This document shows, piece after piece, positions 22,998-31,829 of a stretch of DNA of 64,000 bases (positions are counted from its first letter, which is position 1; the number at the start of each line of letters is the position of its first letter). The notes beneath the pieces are model-generated. The model was not told the origin of the DNA and searched no databases. It saw nothing but the letters and a program-made list of their open reading frames with translations. Made by a program: the position numbers and the translations under genes. The stretch comes from Holtiella sp036655075 (GTDB lineage Bacteria > Bacillota > Clostridia > Lachnospirales > Cellulosilyticaceae): assembly GCF_036655075.1 (NCBI RefSeq), contig NZ_JAVVQU010000008.1, positions 1-64,000 of the forward strand. Direction: 5' to 3'.

Positions 22998-25703
22998 ATG
23001 AAAAAGAATATGTATATGAACCAAAAAGAAAGAATGATGAGACAACAAGAAGCAAGAGCAGGTGTAATTAACAAATGGCTATTAAATGTAGCCCATAAAC
23101 GTAAAGATGTAGTGCTTGAGAGTATGGACACTTCTGTAGAAGGTTTAAGTCTAGAACAAGTTGAAAAAATGCGAGAAAACTGTGGACTTAATGTCATTAG
23201 TCATGAAAAAAAGGAGTCTTGGGTCAAGCGTCTATTAGGGGCATTTATTAATCCTTTTACGATAGTTCTTTTAATACTTGCGACCATCTCTATTGTGACA
23301 GATGTTATACTAGCAGGACAAGGAGAAGCAGACTTTACAACCGTTAGTATTGTCCTAACGATGGTGACTATTAGTGGGGTACTGCGCTTTGTGCAAGAGA
23401 CTAGATCAACCCATGCGGCGGAGCAGCTAAGCGCCATGGTGAAAACCACTACATGTGTACAACGTCAGGGGGTTGGCAAAGTAGAGATTGTGTTAGAAGA
23501 AGTTGTAAATGGTGATATCATTGTGTTATCAGCAGGAGATATGGTGCCAGCAGACCTTAGAATGATAGAAGCAAAAGACTTATTTATCAGTCAATCAGCC
23601 CTAACAGGAGAAAGTGAACCTGTAGAAAAAGTAGTGGAACTGAAAAAAGGCAAAACTTGTGAAATAGCTATGGAGTGTGACAACTTAGCTTTTATGGGGA
23701 CTAATGTAATAAGTGGAACGGCACGAGGTGTTGTTGTTGCCATTGGGGATGAAACCTTGTTTGGCAATCTATCTAAAACTATAGTAAGTACTCAAACTGT
23801 TTCAAGCTTTGAAAAAGGGGTAAACTCAGTTTCTTGGCTATTGATTAAGTTTATGATGGTAATGGCACCTGTGGTGTTATTTGTCAATGGCTTTACAAAA
23901 GGAGACTGGGTAGAAGCCTTAATGTTTGCGCTTTCAGTAGCAGTAGGTTTAACACCAGAAATGTTACCTATGATTGTGACTACCAGTTTAGCCAAAGGCT
24001 CTGTAGCGATGGGCAAAAAGAAAACAATCGTGAAGCATTTAAATGCGATTCAAAACTTTGGTGCAATGGATGTCTTATGCACAGATAAAACAGGTACACT
24101 GACACAAGATAAAGTCGTTTTAGAATATCATTTAGATATTCATGGTCAAGAAGATGAACGTGTTTTAAGACATGGATTTATGAACTCTTTTTATCAAACA
24201 GGACTTAAAAATTTAATGGACATTGCTATTGTTGAGTATACACAAAAAATTGGGAAGCAAGATATGTTTGCCACGTACACCAAAGTAGATGAAATCCCAT
24301 TTGATTTTGAAAGACGTCGTATGAGTGTTGTGCTTAAAGATGAGTGGCATAAAACACAAATGATTACAAAAGGTGCAGTTGAAGAGATGTTAGGGATTTG
24401 CATGTATGCAGAGTATAAAGGGGAAGTGACTGCGCTTACACCAGCTATTAAAAAAGAAATTCTTCAAACGGTTGCAACGTTAAATGATAAGGGCATGCGT
24501 GTCATAGCAGTAGCACAAAAAACAAATCCTTCTGTAGAGGAAGTCTTTTCTGTAAAGGATGAAAGAGACATGGTACTTCTTGGGTATCTGGCCTTCTTAG
24601 ACCCACCTAAAGTAACTGCACAAGAGGCAATACGCTCACTCAATGAATACGGTGTAGAAGTCAAAGTATTGACTGGGGACAACGAAAGAGTAACAGCTTC
24701 TGTATGCAAGCAAGTGGGCCTAAGTGCGGATAAAATTTTGTTAGGTGCTGATATTGAAAAGATGAGTGATGCAGTACTTGCACGAGAAGTAGAAAAGCAT
24801 AGTTTATTTGCGAAGCTTTCCCCACAGCAAAAGACAAGGATTGTAAGAATCCTTAGAAACAATGACCATGTCGTTGGCTTTATGGGAGATGGAATCAACG
24901 ATGCTGCAGCAATGAAAGAGGCAGATGTAGGTATTTCAGTAGATACGGCAGTAGATATTGCCAAAGAGTCAGCAGATATTATTTTGCTTGAAAAAGACTT
25001 AAATGTGTTGGAAGAAGGTATTATAGAAGGACGCAAAACGTTTGGAAACATGATTAAATATATTAAAATGACAGCCAGTTCTAATTTTGGGAATATGTTT
25101 TCTGTTTTAGTGGCCAGTGCCTTTTTGCCTTTTTTACCTATGCTTTCTATTCAACTGATTGTACTCAATTTGATTTATGATATTTCTTGTATTTCTATTC
25201 CTTGGGACAATGTAGATAAGGGATTTTTGAAGAAACCACGCAAATGGGACGCATCTTCTATCGGTAGTTTTATGGTATGGATTGGACCTACGAGTTCAGT
25301 GTTTGATATTGTGACGTATGTATTGATGTATTTTGTGATTTGTCCTATGGTATGCGGTGGAGGCTACTATGAACCTGGTGTAGACCAAACTTTATTTATG
25401 GCACTGTTCAATGCAGGATGGTTTGTAGAGTCATTATGGTCTCAAACTTTGATCATTCATATGATTCGCACACCAAAGATTCCATTTATTCAAAGTAGAG
25501 CCTCTTTAGCTGTTGGGGTTGTCACTACAGTGGCTATTGGTATCGGAACGATTATTCCTTATACTTCACTTGGAACTGTACTTGGAATGTATGCAATGCC
25601 TCCTGTTTACTTTGTATGGCTCATCGGAATTATAGTGGCATACATGATGCTTGCTACGCTCTTAAAGAAAATTTATGTAAGAAAATACGGTGAATTACTT
25701 TAA
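22998..25703 (+). CDS. mgtA: Magnesium-translocating P-type ATPase, MgtA type
   Basis: 901 residues from ATG 22998, after AGGGAGG; an upstream TTG at 22965 lacks a site. P-type landmarks: TGES (LTGESEPVEK), the phosphorylated Asp in CTDKTGTLT, FERRRMSV in the nucleotide domain, TGDNERVT and GDGINDAAAMKEADVGISV. The length and the C-terminal six-segment block fit P-IIIB Mg2+ importers. The upstream M-box strongly supports Mg2+ as substrate. Followed immediately by a DNA-binding protein gene. Confidence 0.93.
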   Translation: MKKNMYMNQKERMMRQQEARAGVINKWLLNVAHKRKDVVLESMDTSVEGLSLEQVEKMRENCGLNVISHEKKESWVKRLLGAFINPFTIVLLILATISIVTDVILAGQGEADFTTVSIVLTMVTISGVLRFVQETRSTHAAEQLSAMVKTTTCVQRQGVGKVEIVLEEVVNGDIIVLSAGDMVPADLRMIEAKDLFISQSALTGESEPVEKVVELKKGKTCEIAMECDNLAFMGTNVISGTARGVVVAIGDETLFGNLSKTIVSTQTVSSFEKGVNSVSWLLIKFMMVMAPVVLFVNGFTKGDWVEALMFALSVAVGLTPEMLPMIVTTSLAKGSVAMGKKKTIVKHLNAIQNFGAMDVLCTDKTGTLTQDKVVLEYHLDIHGQEDERVLRHGFMNSFYQTGLKNLMDIAIVEYTQKIGKQDMFATYTKVDEIPFDFERRRMSVVLKDEWHKTQMITKGAVEEMLGICMYAEYKGEVTALTPAIKKEILQTVATLNDKGMRVIAVAQKTNPSVEEVFSVKDERDMVLLGYLAFLDPPKVTAQEAIRSLNEYGVEVKVLTGDNERVTASVCKQVGLSADKILLGADIEKMSDAVLAREVEKHSLFAKLSPQQKTRIVRILRNNDHVVGFMGDGINDAAAMKEADVGISVDTAVDIAKESADIILLEKDLNVLEEGIIEGRKTFGNMIKYIKMTASSNFGNMFSVLVASAFLPFLPMLSIQLIVLNLIYDISCISIPWDNVDKGFLKKPRKWDASSIGSFMVWIGPTSSVFDIVTYVLMYFVICPMVCGGGYYEPGVDQTLFMALFNAGWFVESLWSQTLIIHMIRTPKIPFIQSRASLAVGVVTTVAIGIGTIIPYTSLGTVLGMYAMPPVYFVWLIGIIVAYMMLATLLKKIYVRKYGELL

Positions 25704-25718
25704 GTGGGAGGGACTAAA

Positions 25719-26228
25719 ATGAGTAAAAAAGCATTGGTAATTGGGATGGAAGCAGAGCTATGTACATGGATTTATGAGCAACTTGCAGGTAAAAGAAACG
25801 ATAATGAAGCGCTTCAAGAACTATTAGAAGGACTAAAGGGACTCAAAGAAATGGAGTACGGCTCATTGATTTTAAGTAGAGATGAGCAAGACACGCTACA
25901 TGAGGGTATGGAAGAGAAGATTCAAAGTGGAGCGTTGATGATAGATAAGGTCAATAGAAGTGTGTCCTATGGGCAGGACCTCATTCAGCTCACGCCTAAA
26001 GAATTTGATATTTTATGCTTACTTGCCAGTAATAAAGGGAAAATTTATTCCAAAGAGCAGATTTACAGTAATGTATGGAAAGAAGCGTATACTTATGATG
26101 ATAGCAACATTATGGCTCATATCAGAAAGTTGAGGAAGAAGATTGAGCCAGATCCAACCCATCCTATATTTATTCTTACTATATGGGGAGTTGGGTATAA
26201 GTTTATCAATCCAGTGCATCTTCCATGA
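25719..26228 (+). CDS. OmpR/PhoB-type winged-helix DNA-binding protein without a receiver domain
   Basis: 169 residues from ATG 25719 after GGGAGGG. The C-terminal 95 residues are a complete transcriptional regulator C domain: LTPKEFDILCLLASNKGKIYS, NIMAHIRKLRKKIEPDP and WGVGYKF. The N-terminal 70 residues are not a receiver: the phospho-acceptor Asp pattern is absent. The gene starts 15 bases after mgtA and is probably cotranscribed under the M-box, so it may respond to low Mg2+ through abundance rather than phosphorylation. No histidine kinase gene is next to it. Confidence 0.8.
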   Translation: MSKKALVIGMEAELCTWIYEQLAGKRNDNEALQELLEGLKGLKEMEYGSLILSRDEQDTLHEGMEEKIQSGALMIDKVNRSVSYGQDLIQLTPKEFDILCLLASNKGKIYSKEQIYSNVWKEAYTYDDSNIMAHIRKLRKKIEPDPTHPIFILTIWGVGYKFINPVHLP

Positions 26229-26240
26229 ATGGTCGGCTAG

Positions 26241-26322
26241 AGCCTCTTGGTCAAACAAAATGATGAGTATAGGTAAAGTGAATTTGCCTTACCCATGATT
26301 TTGTCAGGCCAAGAGGCTTTTA
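26241..26322 (+). terminator. Terminator after mgtA operon
   Basis: AGCCTCTTGG (26241-26250) pairs with CCAAGAGGCT (26309-26318), with an inner ACAAAAT/ATTTTGT stem, followed by TTTTA. Confidence 0.65.
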
Positions 26323-26419
26323 GTGTTTTGAAGAGAAGGTTTTAATAAATGTTAAAACGTGATAAAATCTTGAAGTAGAGAGTAAAAGAATAATTAGAAA
26401 TATAAAAGGAGCGTTCACC

Positions 26420-28126
26420 TTGCCAAACCTATTTGACGGAATCAAGAAAGTTTCAGAAGACGAACTTAGAGAGCAGATTGCCTTACTAGAAACTTTCACT
26501 ATGACCAACTTATCTAAACAAACAGGACAAAAAGTAGCAAAAAAACTTGTTCAAGCAACTAATCTTGTTGCAGGACTTATGAAAAAGGCACCTTTCCAAG
26601 CACCGGAAGTACAGAGTACAGAAGAACTTATAGAAAAAAATAAGCTTCAATGGCAAATGCTAGACCGAGAGGCCTTAGAGCAACATCTTAAAAATGTTTT
26701 AAAGCAGAAAAGTCAAAGTCTGAAATCAGGTATTATAGATGCAGATGCTTCAGCAGATGCTCTTTCAGTATTTATGATAGATCAGGCGGCTGAACTTTAT
26801 GGGATCAAAGAAGAGCTTCTCCCTTCTCAAAAAGCAGATTTGATTAAAAAGTGTTATGAAGATGAGATGAGAGACTTCCAAAAAGAAATCCAACAGGCAC
26901 TTCAAGCCCAACAAACACAAGCATCTACAGAAGGTATACAAGGGGAAGAAGCAGAGAAGAACCTAGAAGAGGAAGCCTTTGACATTCAAGCTGCTGAACG
27001 GATAGATATAGATGCAGAAAGTGATATTCAAGTACATAGTAGTATGCTAAATGAGGAAGTAGAAGGTTACCCTACAGAACAACCACAAGCGCAACAGCTT
27101 CTTCGCATGAGGCTAGAACAAAGTATTGGTGCACTCCAGTTGCCACTTGGAAAAAATAAATTAATACGCGAATTATTTGCACAGCTTATAACCCTTAGCG
27201 TCTGTCAAGAAGGTGGACAAATGGCTATAGATGAATCAGATTTGCCAAGTTTCCTACCGCTTAGAAATAGACAAAAGCTAGAACAAAATTACCAAGACTT
27301 AATGAAACAGCAATATCAAAATGAAGCACACTACCAACAAGTTTTACAAAGCCTCTTAGCGATAGAGGGTGATATTAGTGCTAAAAAGCGAGTTATTGAA
27401 AGAGAAGAGCAACAACAAGAAGAAACAAAAGGGCGTATAGAGAAGCTTATAGCAGAAAAGAAAAATCTACAAAGTAAGCTGGATGAGCAAAAAGATGGAC
27501 TATCTTTATCCCAAGAAGAGGATATTCTAGCACAGCTTCAACAGCTAGAAATGACCGAGCTACGTACAGCCAAAGAAATGAAGATGAAAGAAACGGAAAT
27601 TATTACCTATGAAGGTATGTTGATGATGAGCAAAGAAGAGATGCGTAGTGCAATTGCTTATATTGATATTTTCACCAGAAAAAAAGAGGACATTACACCA
27701 GAGCTTCAAAAGGTACTTGCTAAAAAGGATGATACAGCCCTTCGCATACACAGTGAAAAAGCAGCGAGACAAAAGGCTTTAGAAGAAAAGTGGCAAGCGA
27801 TTTATAGTGGGTTTAAATTTGAGAAAGAATGTTTACAGACAGTACATACAACCTTTACGCTATATGAGCGCTTAGACATTGAAAGGGCCTTGTTAGAACT
27901 TCATAGTATGGAAGATGTGAAGGCACTTAGCTGGGGAGAATTAGAGAAGAAAGACTATGAAAGCTTTAAAATCTTACCAGATGAGCATGAACTCCATCAC
28001 ATGGTGTTTAGTTTAGTAGATGAGACGATAAGTATTATTGTTTATGAGCCACTAGAAGAAGAGCACTTGAAGGCACGTATTGTAAAAGTATTTAAGTACA
28101 ATGAACATGAACCTGAAAATGAGTAA
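26420..28126 (+). CDS. Long coiled-coil protein of unknown function
   Basis: 568 residues. The start is TTG 26420, nine bases after AAGGAG; no closer ATG exists. The middle (residues about 290-470) is a heptad-like Gln/Glu/Lys-rich coiled coil with KKRVIEREEQQQEETKGRIE. There is no signal peptide or membrane segment, so it is probably cytoplasmic. A second acidic region is found around residues 160-225. The C-terminal 100 residues may be a small globular domain. It lies alone, ending in a strong terminator. Family not recognised. Confidence 0.75.
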   Translation: MPNLFDGIKKVSEDELREQIALLETFTMTNLSKQTGQKVAKKLVQATNLVAGLMKKAPFQAPEVQSTEELIEKNKLQWQMLDREALEQHLKNVLKQKSQSLKSGIIDADASADALSVFMIDQAAELYGIKEELLPSQKADLIKKCYEDEMRDFQKEIQQALQAQQTQASTEGIQGEEAEKNLEEEAFDIQAAERIDIDAESDIQVHSSMLNEEVEGYPTEQPQAQQLLRMRLEQSIGALQLPLGKNKLIRELFAQLITLSVCQEGGQMAIDESDLPSFLPLRNRQKLEQNYQDLMKQQYQNEAHYQQVLQSLLAIEGDISAKKRVIEREEQQQEETKGRIEKLIAEKKNLQSKLDEQKDGLSLSQEEDILAQLQQLEMTELRTAKEMKMKETEIITYEGMLMMSKEEMRSAIAYIDIFTRKKEDITPELQKVLAKKDDTALRIHSEKAARQKALEEKWQAIYSGFKFEKECLQTVHTTFTLYERLDIERALLELHSMEDVKALSWGELEKKDYESFKILPDEHELHHMVFSLVDETISIIVYEPLEEEHLKARIVKVFKYNEHEPENE

Positions 28127-28131
28127 AATAA

Positions 28132-28166
28132 AAGAGCTGCCTACGCTGGCAGCTCTTCTGTTTTTT
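28132..28166. terminator. Terminator between convergent genes
   Basis: AAGAGCTGCC (28132-28141) pairs with GGCAGCTCTT (28148-28157), then T residues at 28161-28166. It serves the coiled-coil gene and possibly the dehydrogenase in the other direction. Confidence 0.88.
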
Positions 28167-29313
28167 ATAGCATAGCTTTGTAAAGGGCAATAATATCCTC
28201 TACACTTGTATCTTTTGGATTACCAGGTCTACAAGCATCAGCGTAAGCAGATTCAGCTAAGAAAGTGATGTCTGCTTCTTTTACGATATCTGTAAGTGTA
28301 GCTGGGATACCTACATCTTCTGAAAGTTTTTTAACAGCATCAATAGCAGCTTGTCTGTATGTAGCTTGGTCCATAGCATCTACATTTTCTACACCCATAG
28401 CACGTGCGATGTCTCTGTATTTTTCTCCTGTAGCTTCAGCGTTATAAGCCATAACTGTTGGAAGGATAATCGCATTTGCTACACCATGAGGTGTATCGTA
28501 GAGTGCACCAAGAGGGTGAGCCATAGAGTGAACAATACCAAGACCAACATTAGAGAAGCCCATACCTGCAATATATTGACCAAGAGCCATACCTTCACGG
28601 CCTTCATCTGTATTTGCTACAGCACCTCTTAAAGATTCTGAAATAAGTTCAATGGCTTTAATATGGAACATGTCTGACATTTCCCATGCGCCTTGTGTGA
28701 TATAACCTTCAATAGCATGTGTTAAAGCATCCATACCTGTTGCAGCTGTTAAGCCAGCAGGCATGCTAGACATCATATCAGCATCTACAACAGCGATTGC
28801 TGGAATGTCATGTGTATCTACACATACAAATTTTCTGTTTTTCTCTACATCTGTAATAACGTAGTTGATTGTTACTTCTGCAGCTGTACCTGCTGTTGTT
28901 GGAACAGCAATAATTGGTACACATGGGTTTTTAGTTGGTGCAACACCTTCAAGGCTTCTTACATCACTAAACTCAGGGTTATTGATGATGATCCCAATGG
29001 CTTTTGCTGTATCCATAGCAGACCCGCCACCTACAGCGATAATGTAATCTGCGCCAGAAGCTTTGTAAGCTTCTACACCATTTTGTACATTTTCAATAGT
29101 AGGATTTGCTTTAATGTCTGAGTACATTGTGTAGATAAGGCCTGCATCTTCTAAAACTTTTACAACTTTACCTGTTACACCAAATTTGATAAGATCTGGG
29201 TCAGAGCAAAGGAAAGCTTTTTGGAAGCCTCGTTTGGTTACTTCTTCAGAAATGTGACAGATTGCACCTTTACCATGATAAGATATTTCATTTAATACGA
29301 TTCTATTTGCCAT
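28165..29313 (-). CDS. Iron-containing alcohol dehydrogenase
   Basis: 382 residues from ATG 29313, after GGGAGAG; the longer reading to 29424 runs through the promoter. Family landmarks: GGGSAMDTAKA (nucleotide binding), VPTTAGTAAEVT, GMDALTHAIEGY and HSMAHPLGALYDTPHG, which carry the Asp and His ligands for Fe2+. It probably interconverts an aldehyde or ketone and an alcohol with NAD(H) in fermentation; 1,3-propanediol, butanol or lactaldehyde are all used by relatives. A TetR-type regulator gene lies upstream on the same strand. Confidence 0.9.
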   Translation of the reverse strand: MANRIVLNEISYHGKGAICHISEEVTKRGFQKAFLCSDPDLIKFGVTGKVVKVLEDAGLIYTMYSDIKANPTIENVQNGVEAYKASGADYIIAVGGGSAMDTAKAIGIIINNPEFSDVRSLEGVAPTKNPCVPIIAVPTTAGTAAEVTINYVITDVEKNRKFVCVDTHDIPAIAVVDADMMSSMPAGLTAATGMDALTHAIEGYITQGAWEMSDMFHIKAIELISESLRGAVANTDEGREGMALGQYIAGMGFSNVGLGIVHSMAHPLGALYDTPHGVANAIILPTVMAYNAEATGEKYRDIARAMGVENVDAMDQATYRQAAIDAVKKLSEDVGIPATLTDIVKEADITFLAESAYADACRPGNPKDTSVEDIIALYKAML

Positions 29314-29379
29314 TTTATATATCTCTCCCTTAAATATAGAATATGTCAAAATAATAACAATATAAAAAGATTTAAACAA

Positions 29380-29403
29380 GTTACACAATTGGACAAGTGT
29401 AAC
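29380..29403. promoter_or_regulatory. Operator-like repeat upstream of the alcohol dehydrogenase
   Basis: GTTACAC (29380-29386) and GTGTAAC (29397-29403) form a 7-base perfect inverted repeat with a 10-base spacer; another GTTAC follows at 29408. Related half-sites TTACAC (30033-30038) and GTGTAA (30106-30111) flank the start of the TetR gene. The adjacent TetR-type protein is the natural candidate to bind. Confidence 0.5.
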
Positions 29404-29457
29404 AAAAGTTACAGAGACAGTCATATGTCACTAGAATAATAGGATATACAAAGGGTA

Positions 29458-30012
29458 CTATTGTATATCAGACAAAAGTAAGGAGAGTTTGATTGGAAGT
29501 GCCTCAATCAGTAAGTCTGCTAACTGGTCTGGGGACAGTTCTCTATCCTGATTAATCCAGTTTATCGTCATGGCAATGGAGCCTCTACAATACATTTGAA
29601 GGAGAAAATCCGTTTGTGTATCCAGGGCCTGACAATCTAACTTGCTTTTGATAATATCTGAATAAAATTTATAGATACATTCATAGTCGTAATTGATAAG
29701 GGAGTTATAGTCGTTAGAGTTAAAGGCTTGTAAGAAGAAAATCTTTTCATCTATAATGAAGTTAAATTTCTCAATAAGGGCTTCTCTTAACGTATAACGA
29801 ATACCCATTTGTTTAAAGGATTGTTGAACCAACTTTTCAAAGTACCAGTTAACTAAATCATATTTATCTTGGAAATGACGATAAAAGGTTTGTCTCGTCA
29901 GCTGACAATGTTCAACAATGTCTTTAACAGTGATTTTATCTAAGGATTGAGTAACCATTAAAGCTTTAATCGCAGTAGCAAATTTATATTTTGTTTTCAT
30001 AGTAGTATCCAT
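29458..30012 (-). CDS. TetR/AcrR-type regulator, DhaS-like
   Basis: 184 residues, ATG after AAGGAAC. The N-terminal helix-turn-helix reads TVKDIVEHCQLTRQTFYRHFQDKYDLVNWY, the pattern of TetR proteins. The C-terminal part is rich in aromatic and acidic residues and resembles the DhaS subgroup, which in other Firmicutes activates dihydroxyacetone kinase genes. The next gene downstream is the iron-type alcohol dehydrogenase, 144 bases away with palindromic sites between them, so that gene is the probable target. Confidence 0.82.
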   Translation of the reverse strand: MDTTMKTKYKFATAIKALMVTQSLDKITVKDIVEHCQLTRQTFYRHFQDKYDLVNWYFEKLVQQSFKQMGIRYTLREALIEKFNFIIDEKIFFLQAFNSNDYNSLINYDYECIYKFYSDIIKSKLDCQALDTQTDFLLQMYCRGSIAMTINWINQDRELSPDQLADLLIEALPIKLSLLLSDIQ

Positions 30013-30144
30013 AAGTTGTTCCTTTCACAAAATTACACTTTATTTTAACATTTTATAAGCGGATTTTAAACCTCTATCTTTAGAAACCAAAATAAAGAAA
30101 TAAATGTGTAATCAGGATAAATTTGTAAAAATAGAGAGAGTTTG

Positions 30145-30173
30145 TTGACATAATGAGTGGGTTCTTATATAAT
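30145..30173 (+). promoter_or_regulatory. Consensus sigma-A promoter
   Basis: TTGACA (30145-30150), a 17-base spacer and TATAAT (30168-30173) are all exact consensus. Transcription should begin near 30180, directly ahead of the PyrR-like leader. Confidence 0.85.
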
Positions 30174-30180
30174 TCAATAT

Positions 30181-30290
30181 TAATAGGATACCTTTAAGAT
30201 AGTCCAGAGAGGCTAATAAGGAGTCGTACATTGAACGGTGTATTTATGTCTTAATATCTTAAAGAGGTATTGAGTCTTTTTTTTTGGTGT
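30181..30290 (+). promoter_or_regulatory. PyrR-type attenuator leader
   Basis: AGTCCAGAGAGGCT (30201-30214) matches the conserved binding loop for the pyrimidine regulator PyrR, with a lower stem CCTT/AAGG (30191-30194, 30218-30221). The 5' segment 30188-30201 can pair over 14 bases with 30255-30270, and nine T follow at 30277-30285. UMP-loaded PyrR would favour termination before the symporter gene. Confidence 0.72.
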
Positions 30291-30319
30291 CCTAGCAAAC
30301 TAACTAACAGGAGGGCATC

Positions 30320-31657
30320 ATGACAAAATCGAAAAATCAAGTGAATAACTTAGCTATTAAAATGGCGATTGCATTAGGAAGTGGTCTACTTGCTGGAACA
30401 CTTTTTATCTTTTTAAGAGAGTACCTAGTAGGAAATGGACAAGAAGGGGTATGGAATACTTTAAACTTAGTTCTATTCCAAGATATCAGTAGTAATAGTG
30501 AAGCTTTAGGAATCTTTTACATATTAGGGCAGTTGTTTGTAAATGCACTACAACTCGTTATTATTCCAATGGTCTTTACATCTATTGCACTTGCAATGTG
30601 CCGCATTACCGATACAAAGAAGCTAGGACGTATTTCTTATAAAACAGTCATGGGATTTTTAGCAACTTCGATTTTTGCCTTAGGATTTGCAGGTGTTATA
30701 GGATTCATCGCACATCAAGCGGGTGTTTTCCAAGTGAGTATTAGTAATATCAGTGCTCAAGTAGGAAGCGAAGGGAGAAATCCACTCTTAGTGATCTTAG
30801 ATGCAGTGCCTAATAACGTGACAGGTGCCTTCACTCAAAACGGAAAAGTATTAAGTATCGTATTCTTAGCTGTTGTAACAGGACTTATTATTCATAAGTT
30901 AGAAGGCGAAATTGTGCTCTTGAAAAAACTTTTAGAAGAACTTAATAAAATGATTACAGTATTCTTAAGTTTTGTAATCACAAAGTTTGGCCCAGCTGCT
31001 ATCTTTGTACTTATTACAAGAACATTTGCCATCTATGGTGTAGAACACTTAAAACCAGCACTTGCTTATGTAGGGATTGTAACGGTTGCACTTCTTGTTT
31101 TCTTAGTGGTAGGGTATGCACTCTTTATCCTTCTTGCAACACGCTTAAATCCCATTCCATTTGTAAGAAAGATTGCTAAAGTGGCACTCTTTGGATTCTC
31201 TACTTCTTCATCAGCATCTACACTTCCGCTGAATACACAAACAACAGTAAACGAGCTTGGGGTAAAAGAAGAAGTTGCCTCTTTCATTCTTCCACTTGGA
31301 ATGACCATTAATATGAATGGGACAGCCATCATGCAAGTGATTGCAGCTATCTTTATTGCATCTAGTGCAGGTTATGAAATAACACCAGGACGTATTATTA
31401 CAATAGGTCTTCTAGCACTTATTGCATCAGTGGGTACACCAGCAGCGCCTGGGGCAGGGGCGATTATCCTCTTTACTGTACTGACAGGTATGGGATACCA
31501 AAATGATGCAGCAGTATTGGCATACTCACTGATTCTTGCCATCAACAGACCAGTTGAAATGCTTGTTACAGCATTAAATGTAGTGGGAGATGCAGCAACG
31601 GCAGTTGTAGTAGCTAAGTCAGAAGAGAGTTTTGACGAATCTATATACTACCAATAA
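30320..31657 (+). CDS. DAACS-family Na+/H+-dicarboxylate-type symporter under pyrimidine control
   Basis: 445 residues, ATG after CAGGAGGGC. About eight membrane segments plus two re-entrant hairpins; the Ser-rich loop (FSTSSSASTLPL) and the NMNGTAIMQ and PAAPGAG motifs are those of glutamate/C4-dicarboxylate symporters. The leader carries a PyrR-like attenuator, so the substrate is probably tied to pyrimidine supply. Orotate (transported by DctA in enteric bacteria) and aspartate are candidates. A second family member without this leader is at 45165. Confidence 0.88.
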   Translation: MTKSKNQVNNLAIKMAIALGSGLLAGTLFIFLREYLVGNGQEGVWNTLNLVLFQDISSNSEALGIFYILGQLFVNALQLVIIPMVFTSIALAMCRITDTKKLGRISYKTVMGFLATSIFALGFAGVIGFIAHQAGVFQVSISNISAQVGSEGRNPLLVILDAVPNNVTGAFTQNGKVLSIVFLAVVTGLIIHKLEGEIVLLKKLLEELNKMITVFLSFVITKFGPAAIFVLITRTFAIYGVEHLKPALAYVGIVTVALLVFLVVGYALFILLATRLNPIPFVRKIAKVALFGFSTSSSASTLPLNTQTTVNELGVKEEVASFILPLGMTINMNGTAIMQVIAAIFIASSAGYEITPGRIITIGLLALIASVGTPAAPGAGAIILFTVLTGMGYQNDAAVLAYSLILAINRPVEMLVTALNVVGDAATAVVVAKSEESFDESIYYQ

Positions 31658-31668
31658 AATAGAGTAGG

Positions 31669-31709
31669 TAAGGGCCTTATCCAGTGTAATGGATAAGGCC
31701 CTTATTTTT
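31669..31709 (+). terminator. Terminator after the symporter
   Basis: A 15-bp perfect stem (31669-31683 with 31690-31704) is followed by T residues. Confidence 0.92.
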
Positions 31710-31829
31710 GAATAAATGGATAACATAAGTAAGTAAATGGAACTTGTAAATTCTACTTGTGCAATAAAGAAAAATAGCATAAGATAGTGGTTTAGGATAA
31801 GTAGAAGAGGAAGTTGAGGCACATAAAAT

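Noticed and set aside
28265..29121. Plus-strand ORFs opposite the alcohol dehydrogenase
   Set aside because: They mirror the codon pattern of the real minus-strand gene and have no ribosome sites.
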